Positions 54,098-62,471 of a DNA stretch of 64,000 nucleotides are shown here, piece after piece. The translations under genes and the position numbers were made by a program. Position 1 is the stretch's first letter; the number at the start of each line of letters is the position of its first letter. Under the pieces are notes generated by a model, which did not search any database, had not been told where the DNA came from, and worked only from the letters and a program-made list of their open reading frames with translations. Where the stretch lies: assembly GCF_008017455.1 (NCBI RefSeq), contig NZ_VRTY01000001.1, forward strand, positions 62,001 to 126,000. The letters are read 5' to 3'. The DNA comes from Pontibacter qinzhouensis. GTDB lineage: Bacteria > Bacteroidota > Bacteroidia > Cytophagales > Hymenobacteraceae.

Positions 54098-55003
54098 ATC
54101 AAAACAACTATTCCTCCCGCACAAGTCAAAACTGCCGTTCCGGTACTTACCTGGCTGCTGATTATCGTGCTCACCTTTATCTGGGGCACTTCTTTTATTC
54201 TGATAAAAAAAGGACTTGTCGTTTTTGCCTCCGATGAGCTGGGAGCCTTACGCATTGTCATTGCCTGCCTTTCGCTGCTGCCCTTTGCCATTGCCAACCT
54301 GCGCAAAATAGCGCCCGACCGCTGGAAGTTCCTGCTGCTGAGCGGGCTGCTGGGCAATCTGTTCCCGGCGTTTCTGTTTGCTTATGCCGAAACTGAGCTG
54401 GCAAGCGGACTGGCAGGTGTGCTCAATTCGCTCACGGCCCTGTTTACTCTTTTGATTGGTGCAGCCCTTTTCCGGCAGCGCATTACCTGGCTGCGTATGG
54501 CAGGCATTTTAGTGGGCATAGCAGGCACCGCCATGCTCATTTTTACCGGAAACGGAAATGCCGAAACGAGCAATGCCTTTTATGGGCTTTTTATTGTAAT
54601 CGCCACCATCTGCTATGGCGGCAGCGCCAACATCATCAAGTTCAGGTTGCAGGGCATACACCCGGTCGTGATGTCGAGTATGGCTTTGCTGACAGTGGGA
54701 CCTTTGGCAGCTGTTTACCTGGGCACAACAGATGCCTTTCACAAACTGCAGGTTACCGAAGGAGCCTGGGAAGCCTTGCTATATATTGCCCTGCTGGCAG
54801 TTTTCAGCACCGCCATCGGCCTGATTCTGCTCAACAAGCTCATCCATATCTCCACGCCCGTTTTCGCCAGCACCATCAACTACCTCATCCCGATTGTGGC
54901 GCTCATGTGGGGCGTGCTCGATGGCGAAACCATTCAGACCTGGCACTACCTGGGCATGGTGGTTATTCTGGCAGGCGTTTTTATTGTGAACAGGGCCAGG
55001 TAA
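54098..55003 (+). CDS. EamA/DMT-superfamily transporter with no canonical start
   Basis: About 302 residues if started at 54098, ten membrane segments in two EamA repeats (first FIWGTSFILIKKGL, second ATICYGGSANIIKF), consistent with a drug/metabolite exporter of unknown substrate. The frame is open from a TAA at 54086-54088, but no ATG, GTG or TTG occurs before GTG 54167, which would cut the first membrane segment. ATC at 54098 (reading IKTTIPPAQVKTAVPVLTW) looks like a former ATG. So the true start is ATC, ATT (54110), or the truncating GTG 54167, or the gene is damaged. Confidence 0.82.
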   Translation: MKTTIPPAQVKTAVPVLTWLLIIVLTFIWGTSFILIKKGLVVFASDELGALRIVIACLSLLPFAIANLRKIAPDRWKFLLLSGLLGNLFPAFLFAYAETELASGLAGVLNSLTALFTLLIGAALFRQRITWLRMAGILVGIAGTAMLIFTGNGNAETSNAFYGLFIVIATICYGGSANIIKFRLQGIHPVVMSSMALLTVGPLAAVYLGTTDAFHKLQVTEGAWEALLYIALLAVFSTAIGLILLNKLIHISTPVFASTINYLIPIVALMWGVLDGETIQTWHYLGMVVILAGVFIVNRAR

Positions 55004-55241
55004 AAATGCGTGCTTAGCAGCACCACAACTCACGGCATTGCTTATTTCTATTTCTGGTGGTACTTCAGCCTCCTACACCTCCTGCAACGGCACCTTTTTG
55101 GCTATGCTCATGCCAGGTTACAAAAAATGCCGGGCAGTTTTTATGGAGTTTATCGAAAACGACCTATCTGGCAGCAGTATATTTTCGTTTACGCATATTA
55201 TTTACTTATTTGTGGAGTTAAAAACTTATCTATCCTGTTAA
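55004..55241. other. Spacer upstream of the NhaC gene
   Basis: Contains short unsupported frames only; TACTTATTTG near 55204 is a poor -7 candidate. Confidence 0.35.
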
Positions 55242-57233
55242 ATGACGTTATTCCGGACAGTTCTTAGCTTCTTGTTAATTCTTTTAACTGCTTCTCAGGT
55301 CTTTTCACAGGAAGAAAACAAAAAGACTGCCATTGCTGAGCTTAAACTGCAGGCCGTAAACGATACGGCCTTTATGTTGCGCACCACCACCGAAACCGGA
55401 AACCTTGTAAAATATAACGGTCCGCTGCCACTACGCATAAACGGGTCATTGCAGGAAACCAGCTTCACCGAGGGCGAGGCAGTACTCTCACTGGCAGCCC
55501 CTGCCAACCTTATCCAGGTTACTGCCAACCTGGACACGCGCACCATTGCCCGCCTCTACCAACCTAATGCCGATTCTGAGCACGGGGTAAGAGAATTCCC
55601 GATGTGGGTCTCTATTCTGCCGCCGCTCCTGGCCATTGTGCTGGCGCTTATTTTCCGGGAAGTACTGCTGGCGCTGTTTGCCGGTATTTGGGTAGGAAGC
55701 TTTGTTATTTATGGCCTTTCTTTTAAATCGATGTTTACCGGCCTGCTCGCTGTGGCCGACACTTATTTAGTAGGCGCACTCACCGATACCGATCACGTGT
55801 CTGTTATTCTGTTTTCGATGCTGATAGGCGGCATGGTGGCCATTATCTCGAAGAATGGCGGCATGGCGGGTGTGGTAAACCTGCTTTCTGGCTATGCCAG
55901 GTCTGCCAAAAGCTCGCAGGTGGTGACCTGGGGCCTGGGACTAGCCATCTTTTTTGATGATTATGCCAACACCCTGATCGTGGGCAACACCATGCGACCA
56001 GTAACAGACAAACACCTGGTTTCCCGCGAAAAACTGGCTTATATCGTAGACAGCACGGCTGCGCCAGTGGCAGCCATCGCATTTGTAACAACCTGGGTCG
56101 GAGCCGAACTGGGTTATATAAAAGATGCTGCCAGTAGCTTGGGTATTCAGGAGGGAGCGTATTCTTTGTTCTTCAATTCGTTGCAATATGCCTATTACCC
56201 TGTGCTCACGCTGGTGTTTATGCTGATGCTGATCCTCATGAACCGCGACTTTGGATTGATGCACAAAGCAGAGACCCGGGCGCGTACTACAGGTGCGGTA
56301 AGTGCTATTCGCATAAACGAAAAATCGGAGGAAAAACAGCAGCAGGAGATGGCTGAGTTTGCTCCTGTGGACCCAAGCCGTAGCAGAGCTGTTAATGCAC
56401 TGTTGCCTGTGCTCATCGTTATATTCGGAACCATAGTGGGCTTACTGTACACAGGCTTTAACCCTGCCGTTTGGGAAGATACTTCTCTTAGCTTTTTCCG
56501 GAAGCTTTCAGTTACCATCGGAGACTCCAACTCTTATGTTGCTCTTATATGGGCCTCTTTATCGGGGGTGCTGGCAGCCATAATATTAACCATCAGCCAG
56601 CGCATTATGAGCCTGTATGAAACCATGGAATCGTTGGTAACTGGTTTTAAATCGATGCTACCGGCTATTCTTATTCTGGTGCTGGCCTGGTCGCTGGCAT
56701 CGGTTACAAAAGAGCTTTATACAGCCGAGTACCTCACCTCCCTTTTCTCAGGCAATGTGTCGCCACGGTTTCTGCCAGAGATCACCTTTTTTCTGGCAGC
56801 CATAATTGCTTTTTCTACTGGCTCCAGCTGGGGCACAATGGCTATTCTGTACCCGCTTATGCTGCCAGCCGCCTGGTATGTGTGCCAGCAGTTGGGCATG
56901 TCGCAGGAAGAAACAATGCCTATTATTTATAACATAATTTCGGTGGTGTTAGCTGGCTCCGTGTTCGGCGACCACTGCTCCCCTATTTCCGATACCACTA
57001 TTCTCAGCTCCCTTGCCTCCGGTTGCAACCACATCGACCACGTAAAAACCCAGATGCCTTATGCCATAACTGTGGCTTTGGTGGCTAATCTTATCTGCAC
57101 CAATCTCTCGAGCTGGGGCGTAAACTGGTTCCTGGTATACCTGATCGGGGCGGGTGTGCTCTGGCTCATTATCCGATTTCTGGGAACAAAGGTGGAGGCT
57201 GCGCCACCCACCCGGCAAGGGAAGCTGTTTTGA
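55242..57233 (+). CDS. NhaC-family Na+/H+ antiporter with N-terminal exported domain
   Basis: 663 residues, ATG 55242. Seen: a cleavable signal peptide (to FSQ, about residue 22), an extracytoplasmic beta-rich domain of about 95 residues, then from about 120 a 12-13-helix transporter with FDDYANTLIVGNTMRPVTD, STAAPVAAIAFVTTW, AFSTGSSWGTMAILYPL and GSVFGDHCSPISDTTILSS, all conserved in NhaC transporters. Standard NhaC lacks the exported domain. Family role: sodium or organic-substrate/proton exchange. Confidence 0.88.
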   Translation: MTLFRTVLSFLLILLTASQVFSQEENKKTAIAELKLQAVNDTAFMLRTTTETGNLVKYNGPLPLRINGSLQETSFTEGEAVLSLAAPANLIQVTANLDTRTIARLYQPNADSEHGVREFPMWVSILPPLLAIVLALIFREVLLALFAGIWVGSFVIYGLSFKSMFTGLLAVADTYLVGALTDTDHVSVILFSMLIGGMVAIISKNGGMAGVVNLLSGYARSAKSSQVVTWGLGLAIFFDDYANTLIVGNTMRPVTDKHLVSREKLAYIVDSTAAPVAAIAFVTTWVGAELGYIKDAASSLGIQEGAYSLFFNSLQYAYYPVLTLVFMLMLILMNRDFGLMHKAETRARTTGAVSAIRINEKSEEKQQQEMAEFAPVDPSRSRAVNALLPVLIVIFGTIVGLLYTGFNPAVWEDTSLSFFRKLSVTIGDSNSYVALIWASLSGVLAAIILTISQRIMSLYETMESLVTGFKSMLPAILILVLAWSLASVTKELYTAEYLTSLFSGNVSPRFLPEITFFLAAIIAFSTGSSWGTMAILYPLMLPAAWYVCQQLGMSQEETMPIIYNIISVVLAGSVFGDHCSPISDTTILSSLASGCNHIDHVKTQMPYAITVALVANLICTNLSSWGVNWFLVYLIGAGVLWLIIRFLGTKVEAAPPTRQGKLF

Positions 57234-57262
57234 CAGTGATGTGGAAGTGCTTCTGCAGAAAA

Positions 57263-58213
57263 CTACAGCGTTAGTTCATAAAAGTCCTGCACCACTGCCC
57301 GGGCACCATAGCTTTCTTTGTTCGCAATAAGGCCTTCGTTCAGGTACTGCCCCTGCTGCTCTGTAGAGATGCCGAAGCTGAAGTATTTTTTGTGTGGATA
57401 CACTTGCGTAAGCAGTTCGTGTATAAGAGCATCTAAGGCATAAGCGGCACGGCCTGCTGCAGTGGTGGCAATGTACTGGCAATGCGCTACTTGCGCTGTT
57501 TCGTATACTACTACCCCTGCTACCATAGCTCCTTGGTGCATCGCAACAAACAACTTTATGTTATCAGGGAAAAGAGAGACTAGTTTCTGAAGCTCGGCTG
57601 CTGAGTGCACAGGGGTTGTTTGATACTTGCTTTCCAGTAGTTCCTGCTCCATTTGCATGAACGTCTCGAGATCAGCGGAGGGAGCAACTAAAACACCTGT
57701 TTTTTCGGCTTTTGTTATTTGCCACCTCCTGGTTCTGGAGTAGCCTGGTTGCTCCTGCAACTCAATAACCGAACTTACATCGCGCCGGTAAAGCGCGGCC
57801 TGGTGCCGGAACAGCGCATACAGATCTTCCTCAGCTGGCAACTGATGGTAAATGTGCGGAATTGCTTTGTAGATTAACCTTCTGGACCCTTTCTCTCTGA
57901 AGTAGGAAAGCAATGCCTCGAACACCTCCAGCATCAGCGGCACTTTCATGCTGCTGCCGCTAATAATACTACCATACGTTAAACCGCCATGGGAGTAGAT
58001 GGTATCGCCAGCCACATTGGCAGGCAGCAGCGCCACCAACTTACCTTTATGGAAGAACAGCAGCGAGTGGTCCTCAAACCTGTCTGCATGGTACTCCATG
58101 TAGTTTCGCTGTAACAGAAACGTGCCGTTTTTAGAGGAAGATACAAAAGCATCCCAGGCAGCTTTATGCTCCGGGCTATATCGTTCTATATGTACTGTTG
58201 CTGCTGAACCCAC
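57263..58213 (-). CDS. GNAT/FemAB-like acyltransferase
   Basis: 316 residues. Seen: two tandem GNAT-like halves; conserved-looking GTFLLQRNYMEYHADRFEDHSLLFF, YSHGGLTYGSI and IYKAIPHIYH in the first, and LFVAMHQGAMVAGVVVYETAQVAHCQYIATTAAGR and YFSFGISTEQQGQYLNEGL in the second, as in FemAB-related proteins found beside polysaccharide genes. Donor and acceptor unknown. The only start is GTG 58213, which lies at the end of a 27-bp tandem repeat, so the 5' end is uncertain. Confidence 0.78.
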   Translation of the reverse strand: MGSAATVHIERYSPEHKAAWDAFVSSSKNGTFLLQRNYMEYHADRFEDHSLLFFHKGKLVALLPANVAGDTIYSHGGLTYGSIISGSSMKVPLMLEVFEALLSYFREKGSRRLIYKAIPHIYHQLPAEEDLYALFRHQAALYRRDVSSVIELQEQPGYSRTRRWQITKAEKTGVLVAPSADLETFMQMEQELLESKYQTTPVHSAAELQKLVSLFPDNIKLFVAMHQGAMVAGVVVYETAQVAHCQYIATTAAGRAAYALDALIHELLTQVYPHKKYFSFGISTEQQGQYLNEGLIANKESYGARAVVQDFYELTL

Positions 58214-58265
58214 CTTCTTTAGATGTTAGACTTTAGATACCTTCTTTAGATGTTAGACTTTAGAT
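58212..58265. repeat. Tandem 27-bp repeat, two perfect units
   Basis: Units begin ACCTTCTTTAGATG and end GACTTTAGAT; the second is followed by a partial TAGATGCTAGA. The repeat forms the 5' edge of the acyltransferase gene. Confidence 0.85.
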
Positions 58266-58367
58266 GCTAGATTTTTGTTTGAATCCCTAAATCTTGAAAT
58301 TTGAAAGCCTTCAAACAATTTATCACATCAATCATTTAGCCATTAAACCATTTAAAAATCAGCTTCC

Positions 58368-58425
58368 AAATTATTCTAATGAAAATAGCCTTCCGAAGAC
58401 TTTTAGGCTTTTTTTCGCTTAGGGT
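58368..58425 (-). repeat. Interspersed repeat copy 18
   Basis: ACCCTAAGC, spacer, CTTCGGAAGGCT, ATTTTCATTAGAATAATTT. 4 bp from a type 2 REP-like hairpin. Second of a direct pair in the minus direction with copy 19. Confidence 0.82.
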
Positions 58426-58429
58426 CTGG

Positions 58430-58475
58430 TTCTATCAGACACTCGCAGGAGCTGCGCACACTGCGAGGTCTTACC
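58430..58475 (-). repeat. REP-like hairpin type 2, copy B
   Basis: Reverse complement of 47603-47648 with one clear mismatch; same position between two interspersed repeats. Confidence 0.8.
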
Positions 58476-58534
58476 GGCAATAGCTTTAAATCTACAAATA
58501 CATTAACACATTAAACCATTAGCATATACGCAAC

Positions 58535-58592
58535 CAATTATTCGAATGAAAATGGACTCCAGAAGATTATTAAGCTAAATCTGGTCAAGGGT
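58535..58592 (-). repeat. Interspersed repeat copy 19
   Basis: ACCCTTGAC, spacer, CTTCTGGAGTCC, ATTTTCATTCGAATAATTG. Sense, 62 bp after the histidine kinase stop. The tandem repeat, copies 18-19 and hairpin fill 58214-58654. Confidence 0.82.
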
Positions 58593-58654
58593 CAAAGCTG
58601 CTCAAGCTCCTAAACTTTCTAACTTTAACCTCTCCAACTTTCTAACTCAGAAAA

Positions 58655-59830
58655 TCACCTGTTCAGCACAATCCGGAAAGTGGTGCCTTTGCCTATTTCA
58701 GAGGACTTTACGGTAAGTTTTCCTTCGTGATAGTTATCGATGATGCGTTTGGCGAGGGCCAAACCCAAGCCCCAGCCTCGCTTTTTGGTGGTGTAGCCGG
58801 GCAGAAACACCGAGTCGATCTTGCTTTTGGGGATGCCTTTGCCGGTATCGGTAATATCGAGGGCGATGTAGCTTTTGCCGAGCAGCGAGAGTTGCAGGGT
58901 TATGCTGCCTCTGCCTTCCATGGCATCTACGGCATTTTTGCAGATGTTCTCTATTACCCAATCAAAAAGCGGCACATTAACCTTAGCTGTTATTTCTGGC
59001 GGAAAATCTGCCTCTATGCTAAAGGCCACTTTGCTCGAAATGCGGTTCTGCAGGTAGTTAATGGCATTGTGCGTTACCTGTAGTATGTTCTCGTCGCGGA
59101 GCAATGGCACAGAACCGATGTTAGAGAAACGCTCTGTAATAACCTCCAGGCGCCTGATGTCTTTCCAGAGCTCTGCTACAATGGGTTCATTTTCGAACTT
59201 GGGGCTGGTTTTCATGTACTCGTACCAGGCCATAAGCGAGGAGAGCGGCGTGCCCAGCTGGTGCGCGGTTTCTTTGGCGAGCCCTACCCACACCCGGTTC
59301 TGCTCGGCCCTGCGGGAGTAGCTGAAGGCAAAATAAGCAATCAGGGCGAAGCAGGCGATAACCACCAACTGCACATAAGGGTAATAGCGGAGCTGCGAGA
59401 GCAAATCAGAATCTTTATAAAAAACGTAATTAACCGAGCCTTCTGCCCAGGGCACCACAATCGGGTCGTGCTGCTCCTTCATTTTCAGGATCTGGCGCTG
59501 CAACAGCTGATTTTTTCTGGCCTCTGAAATGTTTTCCGGAAAATTAATGTTCTTTGTATCTAGAATATTCTCATATTCGTCTGTAAGAATAACGGGCACT
59601 GTATGATTGGAAGATAGTATTTCCTGCTCTATGAACACAATATTATCGTCGCTGGGGGCATTGATCATGTAGCGCAGGCCTTTGGCATACAGCTGCACCA
59701 GTTCGCGCTCACTTTCAGACAATTTACTTACTAGTATGTTGGTATAGGTAATGGTAGCAGCACCAATAATGAGGGCAATAACAACAACCAGGAGCTTTAT
59801 CCTGTTCTTCTGAGAATAGATAAGTATCAT
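58655..59830 (-). CDS. Orphan sensor histidine kinase
   Basis: 391 residues, inner membrane. Seen: TM1 (about 11-33), extracytoplasmic sensor domain (34-150), TM2 (about 151-172), phosphoacceptor helix KETAHQLGTPLSSLMAW (His around 191) with HQLGTPL instead of the usual HE-x-RNPL, N box ENICKNAVDAM, G1 DTGKGI, F/G2 RGWGLGLALAKRI. Divergent from hemA with 114 bp between starts. No response regulator is adjacent, so its partner is elsewhere. Stimulus unknown. Confidence 0.92.
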   Translation of the reverse strand: MILIYSQKNRIKLLVVVIALIIGAATITYTNILVSKLSESERELVQLYAKGLRYMINAPSDDNIVFIEQEILSSNHTVPVILTDEYENILDTKNINFPENISEARKNQLLQRQILKMKEQHDPIVVPWAEGSVNYVFYKDSDLLSQLRYYPYVQLVVIACFALIAYFAFSYSRRAEQNRVWVGLAKETAHQLGTPLSSLMAWYEYMKTSPKFENEPIVAELWKDIRRLEVITERFSNIGSVPLLRDENILQVTHNAINYLQNRISSKVAFSIEADFPPEITAKVNVPLFDWVIENICKNAVDAMEGRGSITLQLSLLGKSYIALDITDTGKGIPKSKIDSVFLPGYTTKKRGWGLGLALAKRIIDNYHEGKLTVKSSEIGKGTTFRIVLNR

Positions 59831-59912
59831 GCAGAGTAAGACGAAAATTATCTGAAATTAGTATAAATTATTTATTAAGGGCAAGTAACTTTCATTTTAA
59901 AAAATCAGGGCG

Positions 59913-59920
59913 TAAATTTG
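59913..59920 (+). promoter_or_regulatory. Candidate hemA promoter -7 box (TAAATTTG)
   Basis: Perfect TAnnTTTG, with TTTC 20 bp upstream as a weak -33 element; gives a leader of about 20 nt to ATG 59945. Confidence 0.55.
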
Positions 59921-59944
59921 CGTTCTAGTATTTACCTCATAACT

Positions 59945-61225
59945 ATGCTTCAGAATTTCAAAGCAATCAGCCTCTCTTACAAGAAAGCACCGCTGGACAT
60001 CAGGGAACTGATTGCATTAGATGAGATATCGTGTAGGCAATACCTCCAAACACTCAAAGGCTTTATTCAGGCCTCCGATATTCTGGTGCTCTCTACCTGC
60101 AACCGCACCGAAGTTTATTACAACTCCGATGCAGATTACAGCACCGAGATTGTAAAGCTGCTGGGCATTACCAAGGGCATCGAGAACATCAGCAAATATT
60201 TCGATTATTTTACCATACTGAACGAACACGACGATGCCGTGCAGCACCTGTTCGAGGTTTCGATGGGGCTGGAGTCGCAGGTGGTGGGTGACATGCAGAT
60301 TACCAACCAGGTAAAGCAGGCTTACCAGTGGGCAGCCGACAACGAAACGGCAGGCCCTTTTCTGCACCGCCTGATGCATACGATCTTCTTTACCAACAAG
60401 CGTGTGGTGCAGGAAACTGCCTTCCGCGATGGTGCTGCCTCTACCTCTTATGCTGCCATTGAACTGATCGAGGACCTGACAGCAGAAATTACAGAACCTG
60501 CTATTTTAGTTGTTGGCCTGGGCGAGATTGGCGCAGATGTTTGCCGCAACCTGAAAGACAAAGGTTTTAAAAATGTAAAAATAACGAACCGTACCCTGAG
60601 CAAAGCTAAAATACTGGCTGAAGAGTGCGAGATGGAGGTACTGCCGTTCGAAGAAATAGTGCAAGGCTTGAAAGAGGCCGATGTTATTATCTCATCTGTA
60701 GCCCGCGAAATGCCTTTCTTTACAAAAGAAATGATTAAGCGCCTGAACGTACTTACCTATAAGTTTTTTATAGACTTGTCGGTGCCACGTAGCGTGGAGG
60801 CAGAAGTAGAAAGTATTCCGGGCGTGCTGGTTTACAACATCGATATTATTCAGAACAAAGCTTCTGAGGCACTGCAGCAGCGTATTAACTCGGTTCCTAA
60901 GGTAAAGGAGATTATTCTGGAGTCTATTGAGCAGTTTAACGACTGGTCGAAGGAGATGGTAGTGTCGCCTACAATCAACAAGTTGAAGAACGCCCTGGAG
61001 AGCATCCGGCAGGAGGAAATGGCGCGTTACCTGAAAAAACTGAGCCCGGAAGAAACCAAGCGCCTCGACAACATTACCAAGTCGATGATGCAGAAAATAA
61101 TAAAACTGCCGGTGCTACAGCTAAAAGCAGCCTGCAAGCGTGGCGAAGCCGAAACATTAATTGATGTGCTGAACGACCTGTTCGATCTGGAAAATAAGTC
61201 GGTAGATACTTCGCACACGTTGTAA
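59945..61225 (+). CDS. hemA: Glutamyl-tRNA reductase
   Basis: First committed step of C5 haem synthesis: reduces glutamyl-tRNA to glutamate-1-semialdehyde with NADPH. 426 residues from ATG 59945, just after the promoter box; the frame is open upstream to 59918. Seen: catalytic Cys52 in STCNRTEVYY, GLESQVVGDMQITNQVKQAY, FRDGAASTSYAAIEL, Rossmann VVGLGEIGADVCRNL, FIDLSVPRSVEAE, and a C-terminal dimerisation helix. Closed by a strong terminator. Other hem genes are not adjacent. Confidence 0.96.
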   Translation: MLQNFKAISLSYKKAPLDIRELIALDEISCRQYLQTLKGFIQASDILVLSTCNRTEVYYNSDADYSTEIVKLLGITKGIENISKYFDYFTILNEHDDAVQHLFEVSMGLESQVVGDMQITNQVKQAYQWAADNETAGPFLHRLMHTIFFTNKRVVQETAFRDGAASTSYAAIELIEDLTAEITEPAILVVGLGEIGADVCRNLKDKGFKNVKITNRTLSKAKILAEECEMEVLPFEEIVQGLKEADVIISSVAREMPFFTKEMIKRLNVLTYKFFIDLSVPRSVEAEVESIPGVLVYNIDIIQNKASEALQQRINSVPKVKEIILESIEQFNDWSKEMVVSPTINKLKNALESIRQEEMARYLKKLSPEETKRLDNITKSMMQKIIKLPVLQLKAACKRGEAETLIDVLNDLFDLENKSVDTSHTL

Positions 61226-61250
61226 TTGCAGCAAACTTACTATTAAAACA

Positions 61251-61287
61251 AAAAGGAGTGGTTCTGTTTAGAGCCACTCCTTTTTTT
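61251..61287 (+). terminator. Terminator of hemA
   Basis: AAAAGGAGTGG / CCACTCCTTTT stem, 12-base loop, T7 run. Confidence 0.9.
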
Positions 61288-61364
61288 GTTGATTATGAAA
61301 TATTAAAATAAGTGCATATTTTAATAGATATTATTATCTTTAAAAGTCAACAAACTTATTTAAA

Positions 61365-61964
61365 ATGAAAAAACATTTATTCTTGTTCAGTCTTATGGCA
61401 GTTTTCTGCTTAGGCGCATGTACCAACCAGGCCCGTTATTTTTCCTTTCAGCCAGAGAGTGCGGCAATTAAAACTAACCCTAAAAAGGATGTAGCTCCCG
61501 AAGCTAACCAGGAACTTGCCCTGGTTGTTACTGCTGAATCTATGATCAGCGAAGAAGCTCCACAACCAGAAACTACTGATGCAGCAACGGTCTTGGCATC
61601 AGTTGAAAACAAGCCTATCGCCATTGCTCCTAAAATCTCTAAAGTAGCGCCTGACCTTGCAGCAAAAACAAGTATTACAGAAGCCGCCGCTGGTTTAAGC
61701 AAAAAGGAACTAAAAAAGGAAATCAAGAAAGTAGCTAAAGAAAAGAGACAAAGCAGCTCGGGCAAAAGTCAGTTAGTGGCACTTTTACTGGCTATTTTTG
61801 TTGGTGTTATTGGCATACACCGTTTTTACCTGGGGTATGTTGGTATCGGCATTGCCCAAATCTTAACCTTGGGTGGCTGTGGCATCTGGTCGCTTATAGA
61901 CTTAATCCGAATTGCCATTGGAGACCTGAAACCCAAAGATGGTGATTACACAGAAAAGCTATAA
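61365..61964 (+). CDS. TM2-domain lipoprotein
   Basis: 199 residues, ATG 61365. Seen: lipoprotein signal peptide with LGAC (Cys19); a Pro/Ala/Glu/Thr-rich linker of about 90 residues; a Lys-rich coiled segment (KKELKKEIKKVAKEKR); then a TM2 domain (about 136-190) with LLAIFVGVIGIHRFYLGYVGIG and GGCGIWSLIDLIRI. The DxF-type hallmark here reads IHRFYLG. TATCTTTA at 61335-61342 is a near-match promoter box. Followed 13 bp later by a DUF2752 gene, a frequent partner. Function unknown. Confidence 0.87.
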   Translation: MKKHLFLFSLMAVFCLGACTNQARYFSFQPESAAIKTNPKKDVAPEANQELALVVTAESMISEEAPQPETTDAATVLASVENKPIAIAPKISKVAPDLAAKTSITEAAAGLSKKELKKEIKKVAKEKRQSSSGKSQLVALLLAIFVGVIGIHRFYLGYVGIGIAQILTLGGCGIWSLIDLIRIAIGDLKPKDGDYTEKL

Positions 61965-61977
61965 TATAATATAACGA

Positions 61978-62319
61978 ATGAAGCAGTATCGGGTGTATTG
62001 GAATTATGGCAAGCTGTTTGGCTTAATTTGCTTACCGCTTCTGCTACTCTGCCTGCCTGCTTCTTTTTTTGATGAGGGTCAGTCGATGTGCCTGAGTGTA
62101 TTGCTGGCTGATACTGAATGCCATGGCTGCGGCATGACGAGAGCCATCATGCACTTAATTCATTTCGATTTTGCCACAGCGCTGACTTACAACAAGCTTT
62201 CTGTTATAGTGTTACCTGTACTCATTTATCTGTGGGGCCAAACAATTTACCAGGAATTTCTTATTTACAGACGGCACCACGCGCAACTAACCTTAGAAAA
62301 GAAAAGAGCTGAAGCTTAA
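61978..62319 (+). CDS. DUF2752 membrane protein
   Basis: 113 residues. Seen: two hydrophobic segments and the family motif CHGCGMTRAIMHLIHFDFATALTYNKLSV, with the conserved Cys-x-x-Cys-Gly-x-Thr-Arg. A basic tail follows. Operon with the TM2 lipoprotein; ends at a very stable terminator shared with the converging arsR gene. Function unknown. Confidence 0.9.
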   Translation: MKQYRVYWNYGKLFGLICLPLLLLCLPASFFDEGQSMCLSVLLADTECHGCGMTRAIMHLIHFDFATALTYNKLSVIVLPVLIYLWGQTIYQEFLIYRRHHAQLTLEKKRAEA

Positions 62320-62375
62320 GGCAGTGCAAACCCTTAAAATTAAGTAAACGGCTATATTTTCTTAGTAAAAGAAAA

Positions 62376-62426
62376 AGTTAAAAGGCTCCCTGAAGTGATA
62401 TCTGTACTTCGGGGAGCCTTTTAACT
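62376..62426. terminator. Bidirectional terminator between DUF2752 and arsR genes
   Basis: About 21-bp stem: AGTTAAAAGGCTCCC and GGGAGCCTTTTAACT outer arms plus an inner GAAGT/ACTTC pair, 9-base loop; A- and T-rich on both ends. Confidence 0.85.
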
Positions 62427-62471
62427 TTGAGTAACTTTTAAACGTTTGGGCCAACTACAATCCATATTTTC

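Noticed and set aside
55010..55267. Small genes upstream of NhaC
   Set aside because: Two overlapping frames lack family motifs, ribosome sites and normal composition.
1414..58592. Interspersed repeat read as a promoter because TTGAC is followed by about 17 bases
   Set aside because: The block after the spacer is CTTCGGAAGG, not a -10 or TAnnTTTG element, and many copies lie downstream of genes or antisense to them.
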